Assembly: GCF_900168015.1 (NCBI RefSeq)
Contig: NZ_FUYR01000003.1
Coordinates: 1 to 64,000, forward strand
Source of the DNA: Daejeonella lutea
Lineage (GTDB): Bacteria > Bacteroidota > Bacteroidia > Sphingobacteriales > Sphingobacteriaceae
Direction: 5' to 3'
Length of the DNA: 64,000 nt
This document shows positions 16,639-25,020 of the stretch, piece after piece; positions within the stretch are counted from its first letter, which is position 1; each line of letters starts with the position of its first letter. The notes below the pieces were generated by a model. That model saw only the letters and a list, made by a program, of their open reading frames with translations. It made no database searches and was not told the origin of the DNA. Position numbers and translations under genes: made by a program.

Positions 16639-17072
16639 TGAACATTAAGATTATCAACAAGTCCGAACACCCTTTACCTGCTTACGAAACCCAGGCGTCT
16701 GCTGGTATGGATCTTCGGGCAGATCTGACGGAGCCGGTAATAATTGCCCCGATGGAAAGAAAACTTATCCCAACCGGATTGTTTATCGAGCTTCCTGTAG
16801 GCTTTGAGGCGCAGATCAGACCGAGAAGTGGATTGGCACTAAAGCATGGCATTAGTATTTTGAATTCGCCGGGAACTATAGATGCGGATTATCGGGGGGA
16901 ACTAAAAATATTACTTGTTAATTTTTCAGATAAAGAATTTGAAGTAGAAAATGGCGACCGTGTCGCGCAGATGATTATCTCAAGGCACGAACAGGTAAGC
17001 TGGGAAGAAGTCAATATCTTAACAGAGACTGTTCGGGGTGAAGGGGGATATGGGCATACGGGCTTTGTTTAG
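16638..17072 (+). CDS. dut: dUTP diphosphatase
   Basis: This 144-residue trimeric enzyme converts dUTP to dUMP and pyrophosphate, preventing uracil misincorporation and feeding thymidylate synthesis. All five motifs are visible: SAGMDLRAD (1), [12 protein letters not shown] (2), [11 protein letters not shown] with the catalytic Asp (3), GDRVAQMII (4) and the C-terminal Gly-rich [11 protein letters not shown] (5). Length is normal. The ATG is preceded by a short heptamer array and the stop codon is the first base of a long one. Confidence 0.97.
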   Translation: MNIKIINKSEHPLPAYETQASAGMDLRADLTEPVIIAPMERKLIPTGLFIELPVGFEAQIRPRSGLALKHGISILNSPGTIDADYRGELKILLVNFSDKEFEVENGDRVAQMIISRHEQVSWEEVNILTETVRGEGGYGHTGFV

Positions 17073-17169
17073 GTTGAAAGTTGAAAGTTGAAAGTTGAAA
17101 GTTGAACGTGGAAAGGTGAAAGTGGAAGGTGGAAGTTGGAGAGTTGAAAGTGGAGAGTGGAGAATTGAG
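17072..17169. repeat. Degenerate 7-bp-period array (AGTTGAA)
   Basis: Fourteen units in phase: ggttgaa, four copies of agttgaa, cgtggaa, aggtgaa, agtggaa, ggtggaa, gttggag, agttgaa, agtggag, agtggag, aattgag. The first units are exact copies and later ones diverge, giving a gradient across the array. It starts on the last base of the dut stop codon. Confidence 0.85.
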
Positions 17170-17218
17170 TCGCGCCTGGGACTGATTACGGATTACCAAA
17201 CTCGGTCAGGTAGACTAT

Positions 17219-17335
17219 TTCCTCTTCCCTATTTCCTGATTCCTGACTACTGATCACTGTTTACCTGATTACTGCTTACCGATTACCCGATTACCAGTTT
17301 ACCTGACTACTGCTTACCCGATCACCGATACAAAA
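17219..17335. repeat. Second 7-bp-period array (CTGATTAC-like)
   Basis: Units such as cctattt, cctgatt, cctgact, actgatc, actgttt, acctgat, tactgct and taccgat continue to one base before the ATG of the TPR gene. Its unit is unrelated to the AGTTGAA unit 50 bp upstream. A few one-base slips are present in the second half. Confidence 0.65.
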
Positions 17336-17336
17336 A

Positions 17337-19067
17337 ATGAAAACAAAACTCCTCTTTACATTTGCCCTGGCGATCATCGTGATAGATGCTGCTGCTCAGA
17401 AAGTCCCGGGCGGCCCGGTAATCGTAGTGGGTAAGGTTTTAAGCCAGAAAGATAGTTTGCAGGCACGGGAAATCTATTTCGACGGTTTGCATGAGAAATT
17501 GATGGAAAATTATCCTCGTGCAGCTGTTTCGTTTAACAAAGTTCTCGAAATAGATCCCGCCAATGATGCCGCGATGTACGAGCTCGCAAATATGAGTTTT
17601 GCTCAGAATAAACAAACTGAAGCTGAGCGGTTAATCCGGAATGCAGTAACTGTAAAGCCCGACAATGAATGGTACTGGTCGTTTTTATCACAGATATATA
17701 AGAAAACAAATAATATTTCGGAACTGATCCTAGTTCTCGAAGAGCTTATCAGACTTAGGCCGGATAAAGAGGACAATTATTACGATCGCGCAAATGCTTT
17801 TATGATCCTTAAAAAAACTGATCAGGCAGTTGCTGCATACGACGAAATTGAATCCAAATTCGGCTCATCACAGGATCTGTCTGCAGCAAAACAGCGAATA
17901 CTACTGCAACAAGGGAAGCCTGAAAAGGTCGAGCAAGAACTTGAGAAGCAAATCAAAGATCAGCCGGACGATGTGCGCAATTATTTATATCTCAGTGAAG
18001 TTTATACCAAATCCGGGGATAGAAATAAAGCTATAGCAGTATTAAATAAGGCAAAGGCTGTGGATCCTGGGAATGCGATGATCAGGCTAGCCCTTGCAGA
18101 CAATTATAAAGCTCTAAAGCAGTTTGACAACACATTCATCGAGTTAAAGGTTGCATTTGCTGATCCGAACCTTAATGTTGATGAGAAGGTGCGGATAGTG
18201 CTCTCTTTCTTCCCTATGTTTGCTGATTTCAAGGCACAAGCTTATGCTAACGAATTATCGTCTATCATGACAGCGACTCATCCTGAGGAAGCAAAGGCTT
18301 TTGCAGTATATGGTGATGTGCTTTTTCAGCAAAAAAAGTATGCTGAAGCACGCGATTCCTACAAAAAAGCACTCAAGCTTAATGACCAGATCTATCAAAT
18401 CTGGGAACAGCTTTTAAGGATCGAAGTTAGTCAGGGCGATTTCCAGCAGGCCATCGCTGATGGAGAACAGGGGCTTGCTGTTTTTCCAAACCAGGCGGAA
18501 TTATATCTGTATACCGGTATCGCTTATGCCCAAACCAAAAAGCACGAAAAGGCCGTTTCTTACTTAAAAAACGCGGCGGACCTGGAAACTGAAGATCAGG
18601 AAATTCGCACACAGATCTTTTCCACTCTCGGTGATTCCTATAATGCGTTAAAAAAGTATAAAGAGTCTGATGAATCCTATGAAAAAGCACTTGAAATACA
18701 TCCCGACAATAGTTATGTCCTGAATAATTATGCCTACTACTTATCATTGCGCGGTGAAAATTTGGACAAAGCGGAAAAAATGTCTAAACGGGCGGTGCAA
18801 TTAAATCCAAATAACGCATCCTCCGAAGATACATATGCCTGGATTCTGTTTAAGCTTAAAAGATATACTGAAGCGAAAACCTGGATCGAACGTGCTCTCA
18901 GGAATGATACCACAAATAGTTCAACTCAAATGGAACATTATGGGGATATTTTGTATTTATTAGGAGAGAAAGATCTCGCATTACAGCAATGGATAAAGGC
19001 GAAAGGAACGGGTGCCGGATCAGAACAATTAAATAAAAAAATTAATGAGAAGAGATATGTTGAATAG
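17337..19067 (+). CDS. Periplasmic tetratricopeptide repeat protein
   Basis: The 576-residue protein has a signal peptide (MKTKLLFTFALAIIVIDAAA, cleavage likely after AAA or AAAQ) and then about a dozen TPR helices-pairs. Recognisable repeats include AAVSFNKVLEIDPANDAAMYELA, AIAVLNKAKAVDPGNAMIRLAL, KYAEARDSYKKALKLND and SDESYEKALEIHPDNSYVLN. Such proteins serve as scaffolds in envelope complexes. It overlaps the DUF4292 lipoprotein gene by 23 bp, so the two are surely co-translated, and an EnvC-like protein follows. A role in outer-membrane or peptidoglycan maintenance is inference from these neighbours. Confidence 0.85.
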   Translation: MKTKLLFTFALAIIVIDAAAQKVPGGPVIVVGKVLSQKDSLQAREIYFDGLHEKLMENYPRAAVSFNKVLEIDPANDAAMYELANMSFAQNKQTEAERLIRNAVTVKPDNEWYWSFLSQIYKKTNNISELILVLEELIRLRPDKEDNYYDRANAFMILKKTDQAVAAYDEIESKFGSSQDLSAAKQRILLQQGKPEKVEQELEKQIKDQPDDVRNYLYLSEVYTKSGDRNKAIAVLNKAKAVDPGNAMIRLALADNYKALKQFDNTFIELKVAFADPNLNVDEKVRIVLSFFPMFADFKAQAYANELSSIMTATHPEEAKAFAVYGDVLFQQKKYAEARDSYKKALKLNDQIYQIWEQLLRIEVSQGDFQQAIADGEQGLAVFPNQAELYLYTGIAYAQTKKHEKAVSYLKNAADLETEDQEIRTQIFSTLGDSYNALKKYKESDESYEKALEIHPDNSYVLNNYAYYLSLRGENLDKAEKMSKRAVQLNPNNASSEDTYAWILFKLKRYTEAKTWIERALRNDTTNSSTQMEHYGDILYLLGEKDLALQQWIKAKGTGAGSEQLNKKINEKRYVE

Positions 19068-19866
19068 GGGGCTTGCTATTTTATTAGTGTTGGGCTTGCT
19101 TGCATCATGTAAGGCGAAGAAAGCAATTATAACGTCGGACCCTAGAAGCGATACGGCAGCTGTGATTACGAGCAATCAGCCTGCCGATTCAAATAATGCA
19201 GGTATTGCTCAGAAGATCGCAGACATTAAGAGTAAGCAGGCGAATTTCAACACCATGTCGGGAAAAGCAAAAGCTGCCCTCAGCATCGGCAATAATTCCA
19301 ATGATGTGACAATGAATATCCGGATCAAGAATAACGAAGCGATATGGGTTTCTGTTACTGCAATTGCCGGACTCGAAGTCGCGAGGGCTTTAATAACCCC
19401 GGACAGCGTCCGTGTAATTAATCGTCTCGAAAATGAATATATAAAGAAGCCTTTTAGCTATCTCTACGAGTTTACTAACAACAAGATAAATTTCGCGACC
19501 TTACAATCCGTGTTTGTGGGAAACCTTATTCCAGAATTTGTTTCAGATTCCACAGAACTGAAGGTTACTGGAGCTGAAACGGAACTGGAAAGTATTATAG
19601 GGTCGATGTTATACAAGTTGACGCTGAACGACCAAAGTAAAGTAACACATTCTGATTTGCGTGACACCAATGCAGGGCAATCGCTATTTGTGGGTTACGG
19701 TGATTTTCAGCTGGTTTCTCAACAAACTATTCCGCATTCGATGGTTATGAAGTCCCAGGCAAAAAATAAAAGTATAAGTCTGGATCTCAAATTTTCTAAA
19801 ATTGAACTTGATGTGCCGATTGACATACCATTTCGGGTTCCGGATCGTTATACGATCAAAAATTAG
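19045..19866 (+). CDS. DUF4292 family lipoprotein
   Basis: The 273-residue protein has a lipoprotein signal: a hydrophobic stretch LAILLVLGLLAS followed by Cys22. The mature part is beta-rich (VTMNIRIKNNEAIWVSVTAI, GLEVARALITPDSVRVINR, IELDVPIDIPFRVPDRY), the pattern of the DUF4292 family, which resembles LolA/LppX-type lipid-binding folds. That fold comparison is from memory and not tested. The start at 19045 or the ATG at 19057 both overlap the TPR gene. Its fixed place between the TPR protein and an EnvC-like protein suggests a role in outer-membrane or envelope assembly. Confidence 0.8.
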   Translation: MRRDMLNRGLAILLVLGLLASCKAKKAIITSDPRSDTAAVITSNQPADSNNAGIAQKIADIKSKQANFNTMSGKAKAALSIGNNSNDVTMNIRIKNNEAIWVSVTAIAGLEVARALITPDSVRVINRLENEYIKKPFSYLYEFTNNKINFATLQSVFVGNLIPEFVSDSTELKVTGAETELESIIGSMLYKLTLNDQSKVTHSDLRDTNAGQSLFVGYGDFQLVSQQTIPHSMVMKSQAKNKSISLDLKFSKIELDVPIDIPFRVPDRYTIKN

Positions 19867-19880
19867 ATACATTTGTATTA

Positions 19881-21146
19881 ATGAAGTTGCTGAGGTATTT
19901 CTTATTCCTTTTTATTTTATGTCTGGGTTCTGTGGCCTTTGGGCAGAGCAGCTCGGAGCTGAAGCGGCGCAAGGAAGCTTTAACCCGTGAAATAGAGTCG
20001 CTCAATCGAAGCCTAAATCAAACTTCTAGCAGTAAAAATCTTTCATTAAAACAAATACGTGCATTAAACGCGCAGATCCGTCTCAGGGAGGAAAAAATCA
20101 GCACGATTAATTCTGAAGTAAGGCTTTTAGATAACCAGATTTCTGATAATACTAATGTTGTTCGCTCACTTCAAGCCCAGTTAGACAAGTTGAAGAAAGA
20201 GTATGCAGGAATGGTGCTCTTCGCTTTCAGGAATCAAAGCTCGTACAGTAAATTGATGTTCATTTTTGCGTCTCAGAATTTTAACCAGGCATATAAACGG
20301 TTAAAATACCTTCAGCAATTCAGTGAATATCGCAAAAAGCAAGCAATGTATATCGAAGGTACATCTAAGGACCTTAACATTAAAATCGAACAGCTGGACC
20401 GCAATAAACAAGAGAAAAGCAACTTGTTAAGCGATCAGGAAAAGGAGCGACGTACTTTAGGTGTACAGAAGAACAGCAAGTCAAAGGTTCTCACCGGACT
20501 TAGTCGTGAAGAAAAGAAGTTAAAGCAAGAGCTTTCCCAAAAACAAAGAGAATCTGCGACTTTGAACAGGGCAATCGCAAATGCAATTAATCGTGAGATT
20601 GAAGAAGCCAGGAAGCGAGCTGAAGCGGAAGCCAGGGCGGCAGCGGCCAAAGCAAAGGCCGAAAATAAGGAAGCACCGGACGCTAAACCGATTTCGAGAG
20701 GGTCAAGTATCCTAGCTGCAACGCCTGAATCAGCCAAACTATCATCTGATTTTCTGGGCAGCCGGGGTAGTTTGCCCTGGCCGGTAACGAATGGGATAAT
20801 TATTGAAGATTTCGGGAATCATACCTATGGGCGAAATGTGACAACTGAGAATAATGGAGTGGATATAAAAACTGCTCCGGGATCTGCCGTGAGAGCTGTG
20901 TTTAGCGGGGAGGTAGCTGCAGTTCAGAACTTCGCCGGGTCATATGCCGTATTGATCCGTCATGGGGAATATTTCACTGTTTATTCAAATTTACGCACAG
21001 TCAGTGTATCAAGAGGACAAAAAGTCACGTTAAAGCAGAACATTGGTACAGTGATCACTGATGCGGTGGATGGAACCACAGAAATCCATTTTGAAGTAAG
21101 GAAGGGTGCCGAGCCTATGAATCCTGCGGGCTGGCTGGCAAATTAA
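19881..21146 (+). CDS. EnvC-like murein hydrolase activator (degenerate M23 domain)
   Basis: The 421-residue protein has a signal peptide (to about AFG-Q, residue 22), a long coiled coil (about 24-245) and a C-terminal LytM/M23 domain (about 300-420). In active M23 enzymes the metal ligands are in HxGxD and HxH; here the first reads NNGVDI, the HxH position reads EIHFEV, and the usual YxHL reads YSNL. Loss of these histidines together with the coiled coil is the hallmark of EnvC-type proteins, which activate amidases at the division septum rather than cut peptidoglycan. It is the last gene of the TPR-DUF4292 group. Confidence 0.87.
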   Translation: MKLLRYFLFLFILCLGSVAFGQSSSELKRRKEALTREIESLNRSLNQTSSSKNLSLKQIRALNAQIRLREEKISTINSEVRLLDNQISDNTNVVRSLQAQLDKLKKEYAGMVLFAFRNQSSYSKLMFIFASQNFNQAYKRLKYLQQFSEYRKKQAMYIEGTSKDLNIKIEQLDRNKQEKSNLLSDQEKERRTLGVQKNSKSKVLTGLSREEKKLKQELSQKQRESATLNRAIANAINREIEEARKRAEAEARAAAAKAKAENKEAPDAKPISRGSSILAATPESAKLSSDFLGSRGSLPWPVTNGIIIEDFGNHTYGRNVTTENNGVDIKTAPGSAVRAVFSGEVAAVQNFAGSYAVLIRHGEYFTVYSNLRTVSVSRGQKVTLKQNIGTVITDAVDGTTEIHFEVRKGAEPMNPAGWLAN

Positions 21147-21180
21147 TTTGATTTTTAGGTATTTTTAATGCCTATATTTG
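21147..21180 (+). promoter_or_regulatory. Bacteroidota-type promoter for tatA genes
   Basis: TTTG at 21147-21150, a 22-bp spacer and TATATTTG at 21173-21180 match TTTG/TAnnTTTG well. Transcription would start near 21186, giving a short leader before the ATG at 21200. Confidence 0.65.
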
Positions 21181-21199
21181 TATATTGATTTTTTGAAAA

Positions 21200-21580
21200 A
21201 TGTATAGTTCAATTTTATTGTTTTTAAATATGGGCGGGCCGGAAATGATTGTCATTTTCCTGGTTGTCCTGTTGTTGTTTGGCGGGAAGAAGCTTCCGGA
21301 ACTTGCACGTGGGCTTGGTAAAGGTTTAAGAGAATTTAAAGATGCTTCTGACGGTATAAAGCGGGAAATTCATAATAATATTAATACGGTATCTGAGGCT
21401 ACAGCAGATATGGATAAAGTTAAGACTGAAACCACGTACAATGTGGATCCTGGTTCACCGGATTATGATCATGGGGTTCAGCCAGACGGAAGTTTTAATG
21501 TTGATCCTGAAGCGCCAGTTGTACCAGAATCCGATAATTCAGGAAAAGTCAGTACTGAAGAAACAAAAATCGCACACTAA
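21200..21580 (+). CDS. tatA: Twin-arginine translocase TatA/TatE family protein (long form)
   Basis: The 126-residue protein has one N-terminal membrane helix ([20 protein letters not shown]), the FG hinge and a following amphipathic helix [15 protein letters not shown], all diagnostic of TatA. Oligomers form the conduit of the twin-arginine pathway, which exports folded proteins. The C-terminal tail is longer than usual, acidic and rich in Pro, Ser and Thr, with two VDP-containing segments ([10 protein letters not shown] and [10 protein letters not shown]). An alternative ATG at 21230 would remove ten residues. A second tatA follows after 11 bp; tatC lies 25 kb away. Confidence 0.92.
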   Translation: MYSSILLFLNMGGPEMIVIFLVVLLLFGGKKLPELARGLGKGLREFKDASDGIKREIHNNINTVSEATADMDKVKTETTYNVDPGSPDYDHGVQPDGSFNVDPEAPVVPESDNSGKVSTEETKIAH

Positions 21581-21591
21581 ATAAAGAAAAT

Positions 21592-21795
21592 ATGTTAAGC
21601 TCAACTTTGTTGATTGCAGGACTTGGAGTTACTGAGATTATTCTGATTGTGGTAGTTGTTCTGCTGTTATTTGGTGGTAAAAAGATACCAGAACTTATGC
21701 GTGGATTGGGAAAAGGGATTAAGGAATTTAAGACCGCTCAAAATGGTGAAGGTGATAATGCCGCTGCCACACATAAAGACCAGGATAATAAGTAA
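21592..21795 (+). CDS. tatA: Twin-arginine translocase TatA/TatE family protein (short form)
   Basis: At 67 residues this is a minimal TatA: membrane helix [37 protein letters not shown] with the hinge and amphipathic helix, then a short polar tail. It is a tandem paralogue of the upstream gene, with near-identical FGGKK-PEL-RGLGKG cores but a different tail. The pair shares one promoter and probably forms mixed or alternative complexes with TatC. Which, if either, works as TatB is not decidable from sequence. Confidence 0.92.
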   Translation: MLSSTLLIAGLGVTEIILIVVVVLLLFGGKKIPELMRGLGKGIKEFKTAQNGEGDNAAATHKDQDNK

Positions 21796-21951
21796 TTAGT
21801 CATTATAATCTCCCAATATCCATGCTACTGGATTTTGCTGGAAATTATTTTAATTTGCCAGGAGAAGTTGCTTTAGAGACGATGAAGTAATTATCCCTGG
21901 CAGGCAGTTTGTTATCTAAGCTGTTTTATCTAATAATACCACATTCCATTT

Positions 21952-23391
21952 ATGGAAGGTTTTTCATCTCTCGCCCAAGTACAATCCGCTTTAGTTTCCC
22001 GTGATCTGAAATTACCAGATCTTGTTACCGGCTACCTTCAAAGGATAGAGGAGCGAAAGGAACTTAATGCGTTCCTTGAAGTGTTTCCCGCAGAGGCACT
22101 TTCTGCCGCCTCCCGCATACAAGAGAAAATTCTAGCCGGAAAGGCGGGCAAACTTGCTGGCATGGTTATCGGCATAAAGGATAATATCTGTTATCTCGAT
22201 CACAAGGTCTCCGCGTCATCCAAAATCCTGGATAATTATACTTCTCCTTTTTCATCAACAGTTGTAGAACGACTTTTGGCTGAAGATGCAATTATCATCG
22301 GCAGACTTAATTGTGATGAATTCGCGATGGGAGCATCGAATGAATCGTCCTTTTATGGACCGGTTAAAAATAATGCGGATATAACAAAAGTTTCTGGAGG
22401 TTCTTCAGGCGGTTCGGCTGTGGCTGTGCAGGCGGGTCTTTGCCATGCTGCCCTTGGCACTGATACGGGAGGCTCAGTGCGTCAGCCAGCATCGTTTTGC
22501 GGCGTGGTTGGTTTGAAACCGTCTTATGGACGTGTTTCACGTCATGGAATAATTTCTTATGCATCATCGTTCGACCAGGTCGGACCGCTCACCCGTTGCG
22601 TGGACGATGCTTCCCTGCTTCTTGAAGTAATAGCCGGTGTAGATGAAAAAGACAGTACTACCTCAAGTTGCCCGGTTCAAAGCTATTCTAAGATGCGCGA
22701 GTCAGGAGGAAAAAGGAAAATAGCTTATTTGTCGGAAGCGCTTCATTCCAGTGGTTTGGACGAAGATGTAAAACTTGCTTTTGAAAGAAGTATTAACTCG
22801 TTACGGGAAGAAGGTCACATTGTGGAGCCCGTATCATTCGCGTTGCTCGAATATGTCGTTCCTGCCTATTATATCCTGACTATGGCTGAAGCGTCATCAA
22901 ACCTTGCGCGTTATGACGGAGTTCATTATGCCTATCGGAGTGATCAAGCAATTGATCTTGAAACAACCTACAAGAGATCTCGTTCTGAAGGATTTGGGCC
23001 GGAAGTGAAAAGGCGTATTGTGTTAGGAACATTCGTTCTTTGTGCGGGTTATTACGACGCCTATTATGCCAAGGCGCAAAAAGTTCGAAGACTTATCCGC
23101 GATAAAACGGATGAAATATTAGCTGAATTTGATTTCATTATGTTACCTACAGCGCCCACCCCGGCTTTCTCAATTGGAGGAGCAAGTGATGATCCTGTTG
23201 TTAATTATCTTGCAGATATTTTTACTGTCCAGGCATCTCTAGCGGGAATTCCTGCAATATCTTTACCCGCGGGCAATAATCCCGATGGTCTTCCGTTAGG
23301 TATTCAGTTTTTGGGGAAACGTTTTGAGGAGGGTGACTTGTTATCGTTCTCGAAAAATATTGAGGAGCTGCTCAAGGGAAGCAGGAAGTAG
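21952..23391 (+). CDS. gatA: Asp-tRNA(Asn)/Glu-tRNA(Gln) amidotransferase subunit A
   Basis: The 479-residue protein is an amidase-signature enzyme. It releases ammonia from glutamine for GatB to amidate mischarged Glu-tRNA(Gln) or Asp-tRNA(Asn). The Ser-cisSer-Lys triad is visible: Lys76 in GIKDNIC, Ser151 in VSGGSSGGSAVAV and Ser175 in GTDTGGSVRQPASFCG, with the 75- and 24-residue spacings of the family. The DEFAMGASNESS segment supports GatA over other amidases. gatB and gatC are elsewhere. The last codons (KGSRK-stop) lie inside a heptamer array, so the C-terminal tail is partly repeat-encoded. Confidence 0.95.
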   Translation: MEGFSSLAQVQSALVSRDLKLPDLVTGYLQRIEERKELNAFLEVFPAEALSAASRIQEKILAGKAGKLAGMVIGIKDNICYLDHKVSASSKILDNYTSPFSSTVVERLLAEDAIIIGRLNCDEFAMGASNESSFYGPVKNNADITKVSGGSSGGSAVAVQAGLCHAALGTDTGGSVRQPASFCGVVGLKPSYGRVSRHGIISYASSFDQVGPLTRCVDDASLLLEVIAGVDEKDSTTSSCPVQSYSKMRESGGKRKIAYLSEALHSSGLDEDVKLAFERSINSLREEGHIVEPVSFALLEYVVPAYYILTMAEASSNLARYDGVHYAYRSDQAIDLETTYKRSRSEGFGPEVKRRIVLGTFVLCAGYYDAYYAKAQKVRRLIRDKTDEILAEFDFIMLPTAPTPAFSIGGASDDPVVNYLADIFTVQASLAGIPAISLPAGNNPDGLPLGIQFLGKRFEEGDLLSFSKNIEELLKGSRK

Positions 23392-23430
23392 GAGGCAAGA
23401 GGTTGGAAGTAGAAGGTAGGAAGCAGGACA
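23375..23430. repeat. Degenerate 7-bp-period array (GGAAGYA)
   Basis: Units agggaag, caggaag, taggagg, caagagg, ttggaag, tagaagg, taggaag, caggaca keep one phase. The first two and a half units are inside gatA and encode its last residues and stop. Confidence 0.75.
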
Positions 23431-23455
23431 TGCCAGTTCGAACCGGGCCTAAGTC

Positions 23456-23490
23456 TTGATACCTGATACCTGATACCTGATACTTGATAC
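23456..23490. repeat. Short exact 7-bp array (CTGATAC)
   Basis: Five units: ttgatac, three copies of ctgatac, ttgatac. It is nearly exact, so it is probably the youngest array in the window. Confidence 0.8.
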
Positions 23491-23538
23491 TTTCTAAAGT
23501 TGTTTAACTGGCGGTTTCTACCGCGTTTCTGAGAATAT

Positions 23539-24921
23539 ATGATAAGAACCTTTACTTTTGTCATTCTTGTATTGCTTTGCATGCTCGATAGGGCTACAGC
23601 CATTGCGCATGGAGTTTCAGGCAATCCCGTGAACATAGAATCTATTATTCATTTCCCTGCTGATACCGCTTTTCTATCAACCTCCATTGGTCACCCTTCA
23701 CTTTCAGCTCAAAATTTGACCTTTAAACGCAGACTTGATTCGCTTGAAAAATCTGTGCCCCTAAATTATAACGAGTACGTTCAGAGCTATATTGACATCT
23801 ATCTTAGCCGGGGTGAGCAAATGGGTAAAATGCTGGGATTGTCAAAATATTACTTTCCAATTTTCGAAAAAGCATTAAAAGAAGCCGGGCTTCCGGATGA
23901 GATTAAATTTGTTACCGTAATTGAGTCTGCACTCAACCCTCACGCAGTTTCTCGATCCGGTGCAGTCGGACCATGGCAATTTATGTATACAACCGCTAAG
24001 GGCTATGGTTTGGTAATGGATAATTACGTTGACGAACGCAAAGATCCCGTGAAAGCAAGTTATGCCGCTGCACATTATTTTGTTGATGCATATAAACGAA
24101 TAGGTGACTGGCTGCTTACAATTGCCGCATTCAATTGTGGTACCGGTGCGGTAACCAGGGCAATTGAGAAGTCGGGTGGCATAGCTGACTTTTGGAAAGT
24201 ACGGTCTTTTCTGCCGAGAGAGACCCAAAATTATGTCCCAGCGTTTATAGCCACTGTTTATGCCATGAATTATTATCGAAGTCATGGAATTCAATCGAAA
24301 GCAGCCGATTTTAATGTGCTCACAGATGTGATCGAAGTCAATCGGCATGTTTCCATTGCAAGTATTGCAAAAGCAGCAGATTTCGATCTTAAAGAATTGC
24401 TGCTTTTGAATCCATCTTATAAAAAGCAAATTATTAATGGCTCCATTCAATCACCCAAGTCGCTTGTGATCCCTGGGGTAAATAACAATGCATTTGCTTC
24501 ATTATATGACGTGCTTAATGGGGGCACAAATACCAATGCATCAGTGATCGCGGCTTCAATGAAAGAAGCATTTGCCGAATTGCCAAAAACTAATCCAGTA
24601 TATCATCGCGTTCTGCCGGGTCAGACTTTAACGTCTATCGCGAATAAGTATGGAGCGGAGGTTCAGGACCTGAAGGTTTGGAACAGATTAAAAACTTCCA
24701 CCTTAGTTCCAGGTCAGAATATTCGGGTATCGGCTGCTTCGAAACCATATGCAGAGCCTAATGAGAGCAGCTCCATGAGTTATGTTGTGAAAGTAGGTGA
24801 TACCTTGTCTGGTATAGCCGACAAATTCAGCGGTATGACCGTCTCAAAAATTAAAGCTCTGAATGGCTTAAGTAAATCGGTTATTTCTCCAGGCATGAAA
24901 TTGATAATCAGCCAGTTGTAA
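23539..24921 (+). CDS. Membrane-bound lytic murein transglycosylase with LysM domains (MltD-like)
   Basis: The 460-residue protein has a signal peptide, an SLT goose-lysozyme-like domain and two C-terminal LysM domains (about 353-400 and 415-459). The catalytic Glu129 is in VTVIESALNPHAVSRSGAVG, followed by GPWQFM and AAFNCGTGAV, which are standard SLT motifs. LysM segments include HRVLPGQTLTSIANKYG and VVKVGDTLSGIADKF. It cuts glycan strands to 1,6-anhydromuramyl ends in the periplasm during wall turnover. No lipobox is seen, so anchoring is uncertain. Confidence 0.93.
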   Translation: MIRTFTFVILVLLCMLDRATAIAHGVSGNPVNIESIIHFPADTAFLSTSIGHPSLSAQNLTFKRRLDSLEKSVPLNYNEYVQSYIDIYLSRGEQMGKMLGLSKYYFPIFEKALKEAGLPDEIKFVTVIESALNPHAVSRSGAVGPWQFMYTTAKGYGLVMDNYVDERKDPVKASYAAAHYFVDAYKRIGDWLLTIAAFNCGTGAVTRAIEKSGGIADFWKVRSFLPRETQNYVPAFIATVYAMNYYRSHGIQSKAADFNVLTDVIEVNRHVSIASIAKAADFDLKELLLLNPSYKKQIINGSIQSPKSLVIPGVNNNAFASLYDVLNGGTNTNASVIAASMKEAFAELPKTNPVYHRVLPGQTLTSIANKYGAEVQDLKVWNRLKTSTLVPGQNIRVSAASKPYAEPNESSSMSYVVKVGDTLSGIADKFSGMTVSKIKALNGLSKSVISPGMKLIISQL

Positions 24922-24988
24922 TTTTAAATTGCAGGCGGCAATTGGCGCTCATTCCAAGTTTTAAATCATTATATAAAGAAAAGAATTG

Positions 24989-24996
24989 TAATTTTG
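24989..24996 (+). promoter_or_regulatory. Putative -7 element for the malic enzyme gene
   Basis: TAATTTTG matches TAnnTTTG, 24 bp before the ATG at 25021. No TTG at -33 is evident. Confidence 0.4.
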
Positions 24997-25020
24997 GGGG
25001 ACTAACCAATTCAAACCTTA

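Noticed and set aside
17011..17199. Minus-strand ORF with seven-residue repeats such as STFNFQL
   Set aside because: A 7-nt DNA period read in triplets gives a 7-residue peptide period, so the apparent protein repeat is an artefact of the array.
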